34,667 nt of DNA from Phycisphaerales bacterium. Its GTDB lineage: Bacteria > Planctomycetota > Phycisphaerae > Sedimentisphaerales > Anaerobacaceae. The translations under genes were made by a program, and so were the position numbers. The stretch spans positions 1 through 34,667 of the forward strand of contig JAUVYV010000034.1 of NCBI GenBank assembly GCA_030602885.1, given 5' to 3'. The notes under the pieces are model-generated. The model saw nothing but the letters and a program-made list of their open reading frames with translations, was not told the origin of the DNA and made no database searches. Below are positions 7,957-16,291 of the stretch, one piece after another (position 1 is the first letter of the stretch; every line of letters starts with the position of its first letter).

Positions 7957-8832
7957 ATGAAAAAAGTGACACGCAGGAACTTCTTAACTCAATCAGCAGC
8001 GTTGGGGGCCGGACTGAGCGGCCTGGCACTAATGAAAGGCCAAAAAGCCAAAGCCACCCCAAGAACCGTAACCAACGACATCTCATTAGCGCAGTGGGCG
8101 CTGGTCCGCGAAATCAAAGAAGGAAAATGGAAGACCCTGGATTTTCCAAAGGTCGCCAGAGAAGATTTCGACATCAACGGCATTGAGTTTGTAAATACAC
8201 TTTTTGAGGTCCCGACGCAGGATTATCTTTGGCAGTTGAAAAAGAACGCAGAGGACCAGGGTGTCACAATGGTCTTGATCATGGTGGACGGCGAAGGTGA
8301 AACATGCGCCCCAACAAAAGAAGAGAGAAGGCAGACCGTCATAAATCACCGCAAGTGGATAGACATCGCTCAGTATCTTGGATGTCACTCAATTCGCACG
8401 AACTGCAGAGGGCCAAAAGACGCACCGAAAGACGAAGCACTTAAGTGGGCAGCCGATACCTATAATCAGATGCTCGAATACTCTATGCCGGCACATGTCG
8501 GCATTGTTATTGAAAATCACGGGGGACTGTCCAACGATGCAGACTGGATGGTCTCTTTGTTCAAAGAAGTCAACAGCCTGTACTTCGGCTCATATCCCGA
8601 CTGGCGAAGGCCGAGCCCTGATTTCGATAATTACGAATACCTCAAGAAAATGCTTCCCTATGCCGGGGGGATGTCGTACAGGAACCAGCCCACCGAGGAG
8701 CAAACCGCAAGGATGATCAAGTTGTGTCACGACGGCGGCTACCGCGGCTGGTACGGCATTGAATCCGGCGGCCGCGAGGCAATCAAACAGGGGAAAAGAC
8801 TACTCGAAAAGTATCTGTTCGGCAAAGAATAG
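7957..8832 (+). CDS. Tat-exported sugar isomerase/epimerase-like TIM barrel
   Basis: The 291-residue protein starts with a twin-arginine signal (TRRNFLTQSA, then a hydrophobic AALGAGLSGLALM run), so it should be exported folded, probably with its metal bound. The rest is a xylose-isomerase-like TIM barrel: Glu186 in VIENHGG and Glu269 in WYGIES are likely metal ligands, and YFGSYPDW near 209-216 takes the place of the usual xDxxH segment. The frame is open back to 7762, but only ATG 7957 gives a Tat signal; the upstream part carries the promoter. The ribosome-binding site is weak (GAAGAA). It is divergent from deoC and 53 bases ahead of the secreted gene at 8886. Substrate unknown. Confidence 0.85.
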   Translation: MKKVTRRNFLTQSAALGAGLSGLALMKGQKAKATPRTVTNDISLAQWALVREIKEGKWKTLDFPKVAREDFDINGIEFVNTLFEVPTQDYLWQLKKNAEDQGVTMVLIMVDGEGETCAPTKEERRQTVINHRKWIDIAQYLGCHSIRTNCRGPKDAPKDEALKWAADTYNQMLEYSMPAHVGIVIENHGGLSNDADWMVSLFKEVNSLYFGSYPDWRRPSPDFDNYEYLKKMLPYAGGMSYRNQPTEEQTARMIKLCHDGGYRGWYGIESGGREAIKQGKRLLEKYLFGKE

Positions 8833-8885
8833 TTGTCGCTGTGCAGCGGCAGCATAAAACTATCTCTTGGCTATTGGGAGTCCGT

Positions 8886-10520
8886 ATGTCTGCAAAAAGA
8901 ATCGGTACCTGCACGTCCATACTAACTATAATGCTTGCGGCCACGGGGCTGCTCAAAGCCGAAGAGCAAGGTGCATCTCTGACAATCTCGACGTTCTTCA
9001 CTGTTAAGAGCACATGGACGTATCTGTCTTCTGATGAAGCAATCGACAATGCTATTGACCAGTGCAGAAAAACGGACATTACCAAAGTTTATATCGAAAC
9101 CTTCCGAGATGGATACTGGGCTGACAGGAAAACTCTCGAGCATGCCCGTGACCGATTTAAAGAAGCCGGATTTGAAGTATCAGGCGGTGTCACCACCACA
9201 CGAATCGGCAAACGCTCAACGGGCTTGTCGCACCTCTGCTGCTACACAAACGAGCAGACTCAAAACCAGCTTCAGAAGATATTCGAATTCACCGCCTCGA
9301 TATTCGATGAGATAATGATTGACGATTTTCTTTACACTGATTGTCAGTGCAGCCAGTGCGAGGCCGGACGCAGCTCCGACAAATACAAGAGATTTCACGC
9401 CGACTCATTAAGCTGGGCCGATTACCGCTGTGACCTGATGGTCGAAGTAAGCAAAGAGCGTATCCTAAAGCCGGCCAGGGCGGTCAATCCAAACGTCAAA
9501 ATCATCATAAAGTATCCCCAATGGTATGACCGCTTTCAAAAACGCGGCTATGAGGTGGTACGCGAATCAGCAATCTTCGACAGAATCTGGGTGGGGACGG
9601 AAACGCGTGACCCGAACAGCGAACGATTCGGAAACAAGAACCAGTACGAGGCCTATTACATAATGCGCTGGCTGGGCGAGATAGGAGGCGATAAGTGCGG
9701 CGGTGGATGGTTTGACAGCATCGACACCTCGCCAAAAACCTACCTCGAACAGGCGCGCCAGACGGTCCTTGGCGGCGCCCGAGAGATGCTTCTGTTCGCC
9801 TACGGTTCGCTTCAGAGAGACGAACGCGCACATTGCACCGAAGCCTTTCGAAAGGAGCTGCCAGGCCTGTATGAGTTAGCCGGACTCATTCGCAACAAGC
9901 CGATTAAAGGCATTCTGGCCCCCAAGCCGCCCAACAGCGAGCATTACGCCGAGCAGTACATCTATGATTTTGTGGGAATGATGGGCTTGCCTTTAGTGCC
10001 GACTGCAAAGATCGACCCGGCTGCCAAAGCTGCTTTTCTACCCGTGCATACTCTAAAGGACCCTGAAATCAGAGATAAAATCAGTTCAATGCTCGCAGCC
10101 GGAAAACCCGTGCTGATTACCGACGGTCTGGCCAAACGACTTGAGGGCTTCGATTTCCAGGATAAGAACCTTCATATCCTCAAGGTCAAAGCCGACCCTT
10201 ACAACCTGCACAGGCTCACCCGCGAAAAACTAAAGGCGATAAGGAGCCCAATGCTGGCGCCTTTCGGCCTCGAATTCGATGCTCCAAACAAAGTGGCGCT
10301 GTATCTGTTCGGCGACGATTTGCTCGTGATAGAGAATTTCAACGACCAGCCAGTGACAGCAACACTCAGGATAAGCCGTCTTGGCAAGGCTGAAAAGGCG
10401 CTGGTTCTGTCGGCTGACGAGGCAGCGGACTTCTCACAAGCGCACGAGACGCTCGATTTCACAAAGATTGGCCCGCGGACCCTGGTGGCCGTCAAATATC
10501 AGCGGTCTTCTATGCAATGA
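8886..10520 (+). CDS. Secreted putative glycosidase-like TIM-barrel protein
   Basis: The 544-residue protein has a Sec signal peptide (MSAKRIG, then a hydrophobic SILTIMLAATGLL, cleavage probably after LLKA). The first two-thirds read like a glycoside-hydrolase-type barrel: KVYIETFRDGYW near 67-78, the acidic strand end EIMIDDFLYTDC at about 142-153 followed by CxCxxC (153, 155, 158), and KIIIKYPQWYD near 205-215. The C-terminal 150 residues resemble a glutamine-amidotransferase-like or beta-sandwich tail. Asp146/Asp147 could be catalytic, but this is inference. I cannot name an assigned family. The start at 8886 is chosen for its GGGAG ribosome-binding site and signal peptide; the frame is open from 8841. 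It forms a unit with the Tat TIM-barrel gene. Confidence 0.65.
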   Translation: MSAKRIGTCTSILTIMLAATGLLKAEEQGASLTISTFFTVKSTWTYLSSDEAIDNAIDQCRKTDITKVYIETFRDGYWADRKTLEHARDRFKEAGFEVSGGVTTTRIGKRSTGLSHLCCYTNEQTQNQLQKIFEFTASIFDEIMIDDFLYTDCQCSQCEAGRSSDKYKRFHADSLSWADYRCDLMVEVSKERILKPARAVNPNVKIIIKYPQWYDRFQKRGYEVVRESAIFDRIWVGTETRDPNSERFGNKNQYEAYYIMRWLGEIGGDKCGGGWFDSIDTSPKTYLEQARQTVLGGAREMLLFAYGSLQRDERAHCTEAFRKELPGLYELAGLIRNKPIKGILAPKPPNSEHYAEQYIYDFVGMMGLPLVPTAKIDPAAKAAFLPVHTLKDPEIRDKISSMLAAGKPVLITDGLAKRLEGFDFQDKNLHILKVKADPYNLHRLTREKLKAIRSPMLAPFGLEFDAPNKVALYLFGDDLLVIENFNDQPVTATLRISRLGKAEKALVLSADEAADFSQAHETLDFTKIGPRTLVAVKYQRSSMQ

Positions 10521-10544
10521 CAGCAGCCGGCTCCGCAGCTCATG

Positions 10545-10729
10545 TTAAGAGCCTATCCTAAAAACCCGCTCTATTACGGCCTGCTGCAAAGCCCGATGCC
10601 TGCGTTGTCGGGGCGAAATCGTCCTCGACGTAGCTTTAGCTACGCCTGCGGCAATTTTGCCCCTGCCGCCTTGGCCTGGGGCTTTTCGCTCGGCCTCATA
10701 ACGAGCCGATTATCAGGATAGGCTCTTAA
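10545..10729. repeat. 185-bp palindromic MITE-like element
   Basis: The ends TTAAGAGCCTATCCT (10545-10559) and AGGATAGGCTCTTAA (10715-10729) are perfect 15-bp inverted repeats. The centre CGTAGCTTTAGCTACG (10629-10644) lies exactly in the middle. Matching blocks between them (such as AAAGCCC/GGGGCTTTT and CGGCCT/AGGCCG) make the whole unit one long imperfect hairpin. It carries no gene. It sits between convergent operons, and its right end supplies the TAA stop of the GspM-like gene. It could also end transcription from both sides. Confidence 0.75.
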
Positions 10730-11226
10730 TAGTAGTAGTTGAACCGCAGGTCCACATCCCAGGAATCGGGCGCACCTTTTTTCTTCTTAAGTGTCACCTT
10801 GGTACACTGCAGGTTCGACCAGCGAAGCTGAATAGTCGAAAGGAATTTGGCAAAGGTCTTTACGTCAACTTCGTCCAGCGATACATTCGCGCTCTGGCTC
10901 TTCTTTCCGCTGGATGTTACGATTGTGCCCGACGAGAGTTTGTATTTGGCCGCCGATATACCGTAGGATTCGGCGGCATTTTGCACGGCCGTGGCGTAGT
11001 CGAACTCTGCAGAGCCGCCCTTCTGTTCGGCATAATCCAAACGCTCTGCATCCATATCAAGAATCTGCCCGATAAGCTCTCTCGCCTGGTCGTACTGTTT
11101 CCTTTCCTTCTTCAGGCTATTTTCGGCATTAGGAAGATACACACCCCTGATCAGCACCGGGCACAGGGCGACAGCAACAGGTACCGCTATGTAATAGAAG
11201 AACGGATTTCTTAATACTTCCTTCAT
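10726..11226 (-). CDS. GspM/PilO-like type II secretion inner-membrane protein
   Basis: The 166-residue protein has a short cytoplasmic start, one membrane helix at about 12-31, a coiled-coil-like stretch at 34-65 (SLKKERKQYDQARELIGQIL) and a ferredoxin-like C-terminal region ending RFNYYY. This is the build of GspM and PilO, which pair with GspL/PilN in the inner-membrane platform. Sequence identity to the family is low, so the call rests on build and position: it is the last gene of the gsp operon, directly after gspL. The start at 11226 has AGGTAG upstream. The stop codon lies inside the palindromic element at 10545-10729, so the original C-terminus may have been changed by its insertion. 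Confidence 0.65.
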   Translation of the reverse strand: MKEVLRNPFFYYIAVPVAVALCPVLIRGVYLPNAENSLKKERKQYDQARELIGQILDMDAERLDYAEQKGGSAEFDYATAVQNAAESYGISAAKYKLSSGTIVTSSGKKSQSANVSLDEVDVKTFAKFLSTIQLRWSNLQCTKVTLKKKKGAPDSWDVDLRFNYYY

Positions 11227-11242
11227 AAGTGTTCTACCTTGT

Positions 11243-12721
11243 TCATTTCTTCGGCTCGACGGTTATCTGGAACGTATGGCGTCCGCCCTTGGAGCTCATA
11301 CGCTGCTGTACGATGTTCATATTGGTCTTTCGGACAGTGTCGAATAATTTAAGCGTATTCTGGCTGTTGGAAGTATCACCGGATATTGTAATTGCCCTGT
11401 TGGTTATGCTTATCGACTCTATGTTCAGATTCGTTTTTGCCGCACATTTGTTAAAGGCCTCCAGCACACGGGTAAGCTTGGCCGAAACGGATTGCTCACC
11501 GGTAGCACTCAGCATTCCCTTGTTAATCTCTTCGACCTTTCTCTTGGCCCTTTTAAGGTCACTGACCGCGCTGGTCTTGCCGCCGGGTTTCCGCCCGTAC
11601 ATCGCGGCGGAATAGTCTGTTTCGAGCCTATTTCGCAAACGGTCTCGATAATCGTTTACCTGCAGCAGCTGCATAAAACCGTGTATCCCGGCAGCGAGCA
11701 TCAGCACTACCACGGCGGCACTGAGAAATTTAAGCGCCTTTTGGATGCGAACTTTTTTGCCCTGATAAGGCATGAAACCGGCGCGAAAGTTGATGTTCTG
11801 AGGCTTCTCGAAATGCGCCAGCGCGGCGCCGCAGGCAATTGCAAAATCAACGGCATCGGGACAATCGGCCATCATCTCGGGCGCAACCTGGGCCGACCGG
11901 ACGAGGTCAACGACGCCGCTTTCGGTGCCGAGTCGGCCAGTGAGCTGCCGGCAGTCCAGTGAACCGGAGGAATCAAAAACGGCCAAATAGTTTACCGGCT
12001 CATCAGTCTCAATCAATGTAGTGGTCACGGGCACTTCCCGTGCCAGCAATTGAGTTCTGTCATGTGCCGGGCCGAGCAGAAATGTCCGGACATAAACCGG
12101 CGGCACCGGCGAGACTTTCTGCCACGATGAGGCCTTGGGGACAACAAAATAACCCTTCTTGCGCGAGAGCATCGCGAAGAAAGGACGCTTCTCGTCCTCC
12201 AATGATACATTTTGGCAGATGAATCTCGCCAGTGAATTAACATCCGGCTCGACCGTCACCGGGTCAATGTTGTTGCTCTGCAGAGCGGCAAGAACCTCTG
12301 CAAGGACATCTTTTTCCGCGGTAAAGACGGTCAGCTTCGAACCGGTCTGGTCAATCGAGTCTATCTTGAAGGCAATCGCAACATTGCTTATGTCGGTAGC
12401 AAGCGCTTCTTCGGTATCAAATCTTATGGTCTGGGTTATTCTTTTTACATCGTCAAATTCGCTGCCAATGCTGTGCTGCATGTACATCGCACAATCCAGG
12501 GCCACGGCGACCTCACCAAACCTGAGCTGCCTTTCGGCGCAGCCCTGTGCGATGAGCGTTGCCAGGTTCTGCGGGCTCGCTTCTTCCTGCTGCTCGACAG
12601 AGATACTGAAGCAGCCCTGCAGATTCAAGCCCCCGCCCCCCGGGCCGATACAGACCACCGTGGCGCCCTCTGCGCTCAAATAGATTCCCAGATAGTTACC
12701 CTGCACTTCAAGCAACCTCAA
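11243..12721 (-). CDS. gspL: GspL-like (PilM-PilN type) type II secretion protein
   Basis: GspL links the GspE ATPase to the inner-membrane platform. Residues 1-310 resemble the actin-like PilM/GspL cytoplasmic domain (GEVAVALDCAMYMQHSI, TQTIRFDTEEAL, VEPDVNSLARF). A membrane helix spans about 332-353, and a PilN-like periplasmic domain follows (SAKLTRVLEAF, INITNRAITISGDT-type strands). The order and the 492-residue length fit GspL. No ATG opens the frame. The TTG at 12721 or, better, the TTG at 12715, which lies eight bases after GGGAG, is the probable start. It is 47 bases after gspK and 16 before the GspM-like gene. Confidence 0.8.
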   Translation of the reverse strand: MRLLEVQGNYLGIYLSAEGATVVCIGPGGGGLNLQGCFSISVEQQEEASPQNLATLIAQGCAERQLRFGEVAVALDCAMYMQHSIGSEFDDVKRITQTIRFDTEEALATDISNVAIAFKIDSIDQTGSKLTVFTAEKDVLAEVLAALQSNNIDPVTVEPDVNSLARFICQNVSLEDEKRPFFAMLSRKKGYFVVPKASSWQKVSPVPPVYVRTFLLGPAHDRTQLLAREVPVTTTLIETDEPVNYLAVFDSSGSLDCRQLTGRLGTESGVVDLVRSAQVAPEMMADCPDAVDFAIACGAALAHFEKPQNINFRAGFMPYQGKKVRIQKALKFLSAAVVVLMLAAGIHGFMQLLQVNDYRDRLRNRLETDYSAAMYGRKPGGKTSAVSDLKRAKRKVEEINKGMLSATGEQSVSAKLTRVLEAFNKCAAKTNLNIESISITNRAITISGDTSNSQNTLKLFDTVRKTNMNIVQQRMSSKGGRHTFQITVEPKK

Positions 12722-12768
12722 TACTCCCGCAATACATTCTACATTCCTGATTGCATCTGTTCGGGCGA

Positions 12769-14076
12769 TTAACCCGATATTAAGCCTATACGCTGCACTT
12801 TCCCGCCCTGCTTTGTTACCACTACGACGGCAGCAGCTTCGGCCACGCCGCTTTCGGCGGTAACCCTGATAGTGAACAAGCTGCTCGTTGTTGTGATGAA
12901 TCTTTCACATTTCTCTATGGAGCTCGAGTATCTGAAGAGATCCTTCTTCAGATCTTCTATGCTCTCGAAGGGTTTTACCCGTCTTGCCTCTATTATCTCT
13001 TCGGCGATATCATCGGCATCGCCGCCGAAAGTAAAGGCCGCCTCAAGCACGTGACGGGGAGCCGTGTTAATGTTGACCTTTGCAGAGGCCCACATGCCCG
13101 TATATTTAAGAGTGGATTCCTTTCGGCTCTCGCTGACTATGGTGCCCCTGGCAAGTATCTCGGTATCAATCAGTGAGCTATGAAGGAGCTTGACAAAATC
13201 CTTTGTCTGTCTGACCTGCTGCTGGGCGACGGATATCGTCTGGGTCCTGTACCTTGTACGGCTTGTCCTCCTCCTGCGCGTGCGAGTACTTCTTCTGGTT
13301 GTGGCTTGTTTAACCGGCGTCCTTTTGGTTATGGGTTTGAACTCGATTTTGAATGGTTTAATCTCGGCTACCTCCTCCAACTGTTCCTTAAGTGAATCAA
13401 TCTCCTCGAAGCTCAGCCCCATCCACTCACAGAAGGTCTCGAAGCCGGCCTCTGCTTCACGCCTGATTTCGCTGTCGTCGATCACCGCCCAGCCGATGGG
13501 GTACTTGGCGTTTTCATCCTCTATTTCGATACGAACAGTTGCCGAGCCAATCTCAATCTCCTCGGGCCTGGTAATATAGGGCCACTCGTGACCGTATGGG
13601 CCGCGTATCGTCAGAGAGTTAATATCGTTAGTCTCATCGTAATCGCTGATGCGGTCATAACGGTTGACGTCGTTGACGTTGTTGACTTCATCGAAAGTAT
13701 CAGCTGCCTCGCGAGTGCTTTCGTAGCTCCACTGCTCCAGGTACTGCTGGTATTGTTCTTCACTCAACGCAAACAAATCGGAGAAGTCCGGCTCATTCGG
13801 ACGAGCAACCACGGGCGGCACATTAATATCCTGCAGCGTAGCGAGGGCATATTTGACCGCCGAGTCACATGCGTAACGAGCTTTCTGATAGTCTATAATG
13901 TAGTTGTCACGGTGACGCTGAGCGGCTACCCGACTGCTCAGAATATAGCCGAGCATTGAGAGCACCACAAGCACGACCAGCGTGACCAAAAGCACAATGC
14001 CCCCGCTGCGCCGGTGAAACTTACCGATGCTGTCTGTGCCAAAACAGAAATTGTTCCGCTTTTTCCTACGTATCAT
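12769..14076 (-). CDS. gspK: Type II secretion minor pseudopilin GspK
   Basis: GspK caps the pseudopilus tip with GspI and GspJ. The 435-residue protein has a basic leader, then SGG before a hydrophobic segment (IVLLVTLVVLVVL, about 27-39) that lacks Glu at +5, as is normal for GspK. The large globular domain ends with a helix-hairpin-helix-like part (KVNINTAPRHVLEAAF near 333-348, then RRVKPFESIEDL). An Arg/Thr-rich stretch at about 251-280 is unusual. ATG 14076 is preferred, overlapping the end of gspJ by 11 bases with GGAAG upstream; an ATG at 14136 lies deep inside gspJ. It is followed by gspL. Confidence 0.88.
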   Translation of the reverse strand: MIRRKKRNNFCFGTDSIGKFHRRSGGIVLLVTLVVLVVLSMLGYILSSRVAAQRHRDNYIIDYQKARYACDSAVKYALATLQDINVPPVVARPNEPDFSDLFALSEEQYQQYLEQWSYESTREAADTFDEVNNVNDVNRYDRISDYDETNDINSLTIRGPYGHEWPYITRPEEIEIGSATVRIEIEDENAKYPIGWAVIDDSEIRREAEAGFETFCEWMGLSFEEIDSLKEQLEEVAEIKPFKIEFKPITKRTPVKQATTRRSTRTRRRRTSRTRYRTQTISVAQQQVRQTKDFVKLLHSSLIDTEILARGTIVSESRKESTLKYTGMWASAKVNINTAPRHVLEAAFTFGGDADDIAEEIIEARRVKPFESIEDLKKDLFRYSSSIEKCERFITTTSSLFTIRVTAESGVAEAAAVVVVTKQGGKVQRIGLISG

Positions 14077-14860
14077 TCTGGTCTTCCGCTCCGTCGTCCT
14101 GCGACAAATCCTGCTCGTTCGGCTCTTGTGGCTCATTAGCTTCCTGGGCCGCTTGCGGGATTTCGGGCCTGGCGATTGTGAACTTTATCTTTCTGGTCCT
14201 GTCGATGGCTATGGTTCGTGTAATCATTTCATCTTCGGGCACTTCCCAGGTTCCATCTACGGCCTTATAGGGTTCGGCGAAAGAAATCGTTATTACCATG
14301 CCGCTCGGCAGGGCGTCGCTCGTCCACCTGTTCAGATAATCTTCGCCCCTGGGAATCTGTATCCTGAACATGGTGACACCATCGCAGATCGGGACAAACG
14401 CATCGCGCTGCCACGGCTCTTTCTGCCCGCCGAGCAGCTTGTCCTCCATCGCAATCCCGCTGTGGCTGCGATATATCACAAGTGTTCCCGTCAGAGGGTC
14501 AAGGTTGCTCTGCCAGGTAATCTTGCTGAGCTCCTGAGGGTTATTCTTGTCGTCGTTGACTGTCGTGATGATCTCGAAGCGAACGACACTAAAGCCGCTC
14601 TGAAATTTACTCTCGACGGTAATCTTTGTATCCGAACCGGATGCAATTACCCGATCGAGGTCTTCTGCTATGCGCTGCAGGACCTCAGCAGGCAGCCGAG
14701 CGCTGTCAATCCGCTCAGTAAGCGCCGCGGCGCTGTCCTGAACCCTGCTGTAAATGGCAAGAACGACCACAAGGACTATAGAGCCCACCGTAAGCGCTGC
14801 CAGTATCTCAGCCAAGGTAAACCCAAAACGCCCGTTCAATGTATTTGCAAAATGTCTCAT
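14066..14860 (-). CDS. gspJ: Type II secretion minor pseudopilin GspJ
   Basis: The 264-residue protein starts with a 13-residue leader ending RFG, then FTLAEILAALTVGSIVLVVVL, a class III prepilin signal with Gly at -1 and Glu at +5. The prepilin peptidase would cut after Gly13. The body has the mixed strands of GspJ, and a proline/glutamate/glutamine-rich tail (after about 238) ends the protein. GspJ sits in the tip complex with GspI and GspK. It lies 22 bases after gspI and overlaps gspK by 11 bases, which points to translational coupling. The J assignment rests on gene order and length as much as on sequence. Confidence 0.82.
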   Translation of the reverse strand: MRHFANTLNGRFGFTLAEILAALTVGSIVLVVVLAIYSRVQDSAAALTERIDSARLPAEVLQRIAEDLDRVIASGSDTKITVESKFQSGFSVVRFEIITTVNDDKNNPQELSKITWQSNLDPLTGTLVIYRSHSGIAMEDKLLGGQKEPWQRDAFVPICDGVTMFRIQIPRGEDYLNRWTSDALPSGMVITISFAEPYKAVDGTWEVPEDEMITRTIAIDRTRKIKFTIARPEIPQAAQEANEPQEPNEQDLSQDDGAEDQNDT

Positions 14861-14882
14861 AAGTCTCCACCACCCAGTTCAA

Positions 14883-15647
14883 TCACTCGAGGCCCAAATC
14901 CTCGAGTATCTCAGGGGGAATGACCATGTCCTCAGGGATATCAAGAGGCAGGCCCGTATCCTGGCCCGGCGGCTGAGGTAAAATCTGTCCGTCCGTCCCC
15001 GCACCAGAGCCACCTGCAGTTGCCAGTTCCGGATATTGACTCAGCACATCCTGCTTATCCCGTTCGCTCGGTACACAACCCGTAATGGCCCAAAGGTCAA
15101 GCCAGGGTATCAGGTAAGTACCGCCAGATGCTGTCGGCATGCCGCAGGCTACCCATTCGCGTATGGTTTCTATATCGACGCCTGCATATTCGGCCGCTTC
15201 CTGTTCTGTCTCGATAATATGCTCAGCCAGCTCCTCGTCTCGATTCTTCAATTGCTCTATTTGCTGCTTGCTCAATTCCATCAGCCAGTGCGTCAGCTCG
15301 ACGGTCTGCACCTCGCCGCCAGCATCGGTATATTCAGCCGAGCAAATCGCCTGAGCCCACATACGCGAAGTCAGCGGCTCGGAGAAAGTCTCGACCGTCG
15401 TCTGCCATTGAATATCAAGGTATTTGTCGCTGATACCATACTCGGCCGCCTCCTCGACCGAATCGGAGACAAGCAGCTTCTCCATATTCTCACGCGCAAT
15501 CTCAAACGCCCGCATCCGCTGCGCCGAATCGGCTGCAGATGTCATACAGCGCTCCAGCACCACCCAGACACTTGTGCTGACAAATGCAAGTATCATCACT
15601 GCGGCCATCGTCTCAGTCAGAGTAAAACCATTTTCTCTGTTTCGCAT
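14883..15647 (-). CDS. gspI: Type II secretion minor pseudopilin GspI
   Basis: A very short leader, MRNRENG, precedes FTLTETMAAVMILAFVST. The prepilin site is therefore after Gly7, with Glu at +5. The protein has 254 residues, about twice the length of a standard GspI. The extra part after about 130 has an acidic helix (QQIEQLKNRDEELAEHIIE) and a Pro/Gly/Asp-rich tail. GspI is thought to nucleate the tip complex. It lies 21 bases after gspH and 22 before gspJ. The extra C-terminal half matches nothing I recognise. Confidence 0.8.
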   Translation of the reverse strand: MRNRENGFTLTETMAAVMILAFVSTSVWVVLERCMTSAADSAQRMRAFEIARENMEKLLVSDSVEEAAEYGISDKYLDIQWQTTVETFSEPLTSRMWAQAICSAEYTDAGGEVQTVELTHWLMELSKQQIEQLKNRDEELAEHIIETEQEAAEYAGVDIETIREWVACGMPTASGGTYLIPWLDLWAITGCVPSERDKQDVLSQYPELATAGGSGAGTDGQILPQPPGQDTGLPLDIPEDMVIPPEILEDLGLE

Positions 15648-15668
15648 GCTTTGGCCCTGTCGTAACCG

Positions 15669-16274
15669 TCAGAACGGCATTTCTTCCTTGGTCCTGGGCA
15701 TCATAATCTCGACCTCTCCCGGCTGTAATCTGACGATGTTGCTCAGCCGGTTCACCACAACCGAGTACGGCTGTTCGTCTTCATCGAGCAGGACAATCAC
15801 GCCGCCGAAATTCCAGCCGCTGCGCCCGGCACGGAACTTCGCCCTGAACCGGTCGGTAAACTCACCGTCGTCAAACAGAACATACGCAACACGGCAATTC
15901 TCTCCGAAATCACCCTCTGCGATAATTTCTTCTTCCAGCACTTCTGACAGGTCAGACGTTGTAATCTCCCGCAGCAGATATCTTTGCTCAACGGGGTCTA
16001 CTGTGACCTCGTATCGTCGGCCGGTCTGTGCCGCGGCGGTGACAGCCGCTTGCATCGAAGAGACAAAATTATGGACCCTTGCCTTGAACGAATTCCTCAT
16101 CAACACACTTCTTAAATTGCCGACAGCCATAATCGTAAACAATGAAAATATGACAAGCACCACCATTGACTCGGCTAAAGTGAAAGCCGAGTACCTGCCA
16201 GCCGCCCGATATGCACAGACAGACCCTCGCCCAGACAGGCCCGGCCACTGTAATGAACGATTGCCCTCAGCCAT
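15669..16274 (-). CDS. gspH: Type II secretion minor pseudopilin GspH
   Basis: The 201-residue protein has a 30-residue leader and then FTLAESMVVLVIFSLFTIMAVGNL, with Glu at +5. The residue before the cleavage site is Ala30 (GRYSA/FTLAE), not the usual Gly. The C-terminal part has the strands of GspH (RRYEVTVDPVEQRYLL). GspH joins the tip complex to the GspG shaft. The start ATG 16274 has AGAGG about ten bases upstream. It is 17 bases after gspG. GspG in the same operon has the same Ala at -1. Confidence 0.82.
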   Translation of the reverse strand: MAEGNRSLQWPGLSGRGSVCAYRAAGRYSAFTLAESMVVLVIFSLFTIMAVGNLRSVLMRNSFKARVHNFVSSMQAAVTAAAQTGRRYEVTVDPVEQRYLLREITTSDLSEVLEEEIIAEGDFGENCRVAYVLFDDGEFTDRFRAKFRAGRSGWNFGGVIVLLDEDEQPYSVVVNRLSNIVRLQPGEVEIMMPRTKEEMPF

Positions 16275-16291
16275 AACGACAGAAACCTCTC

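Noticed and set aside
8841-8885. Longer start for the secreted protein at 8841
   Set aside because: The 15 extra residues spoil the signal peptide, and ATG 8886 has a better ribosome-binding site (GGGAG).
10545-10729. attC site or CRISPR-like unit
   Set aside because: There is only one copy, with no integron integrase, cas gene or spacer pattern nearby; it is better explained as a palindromic mobile element or terminator.
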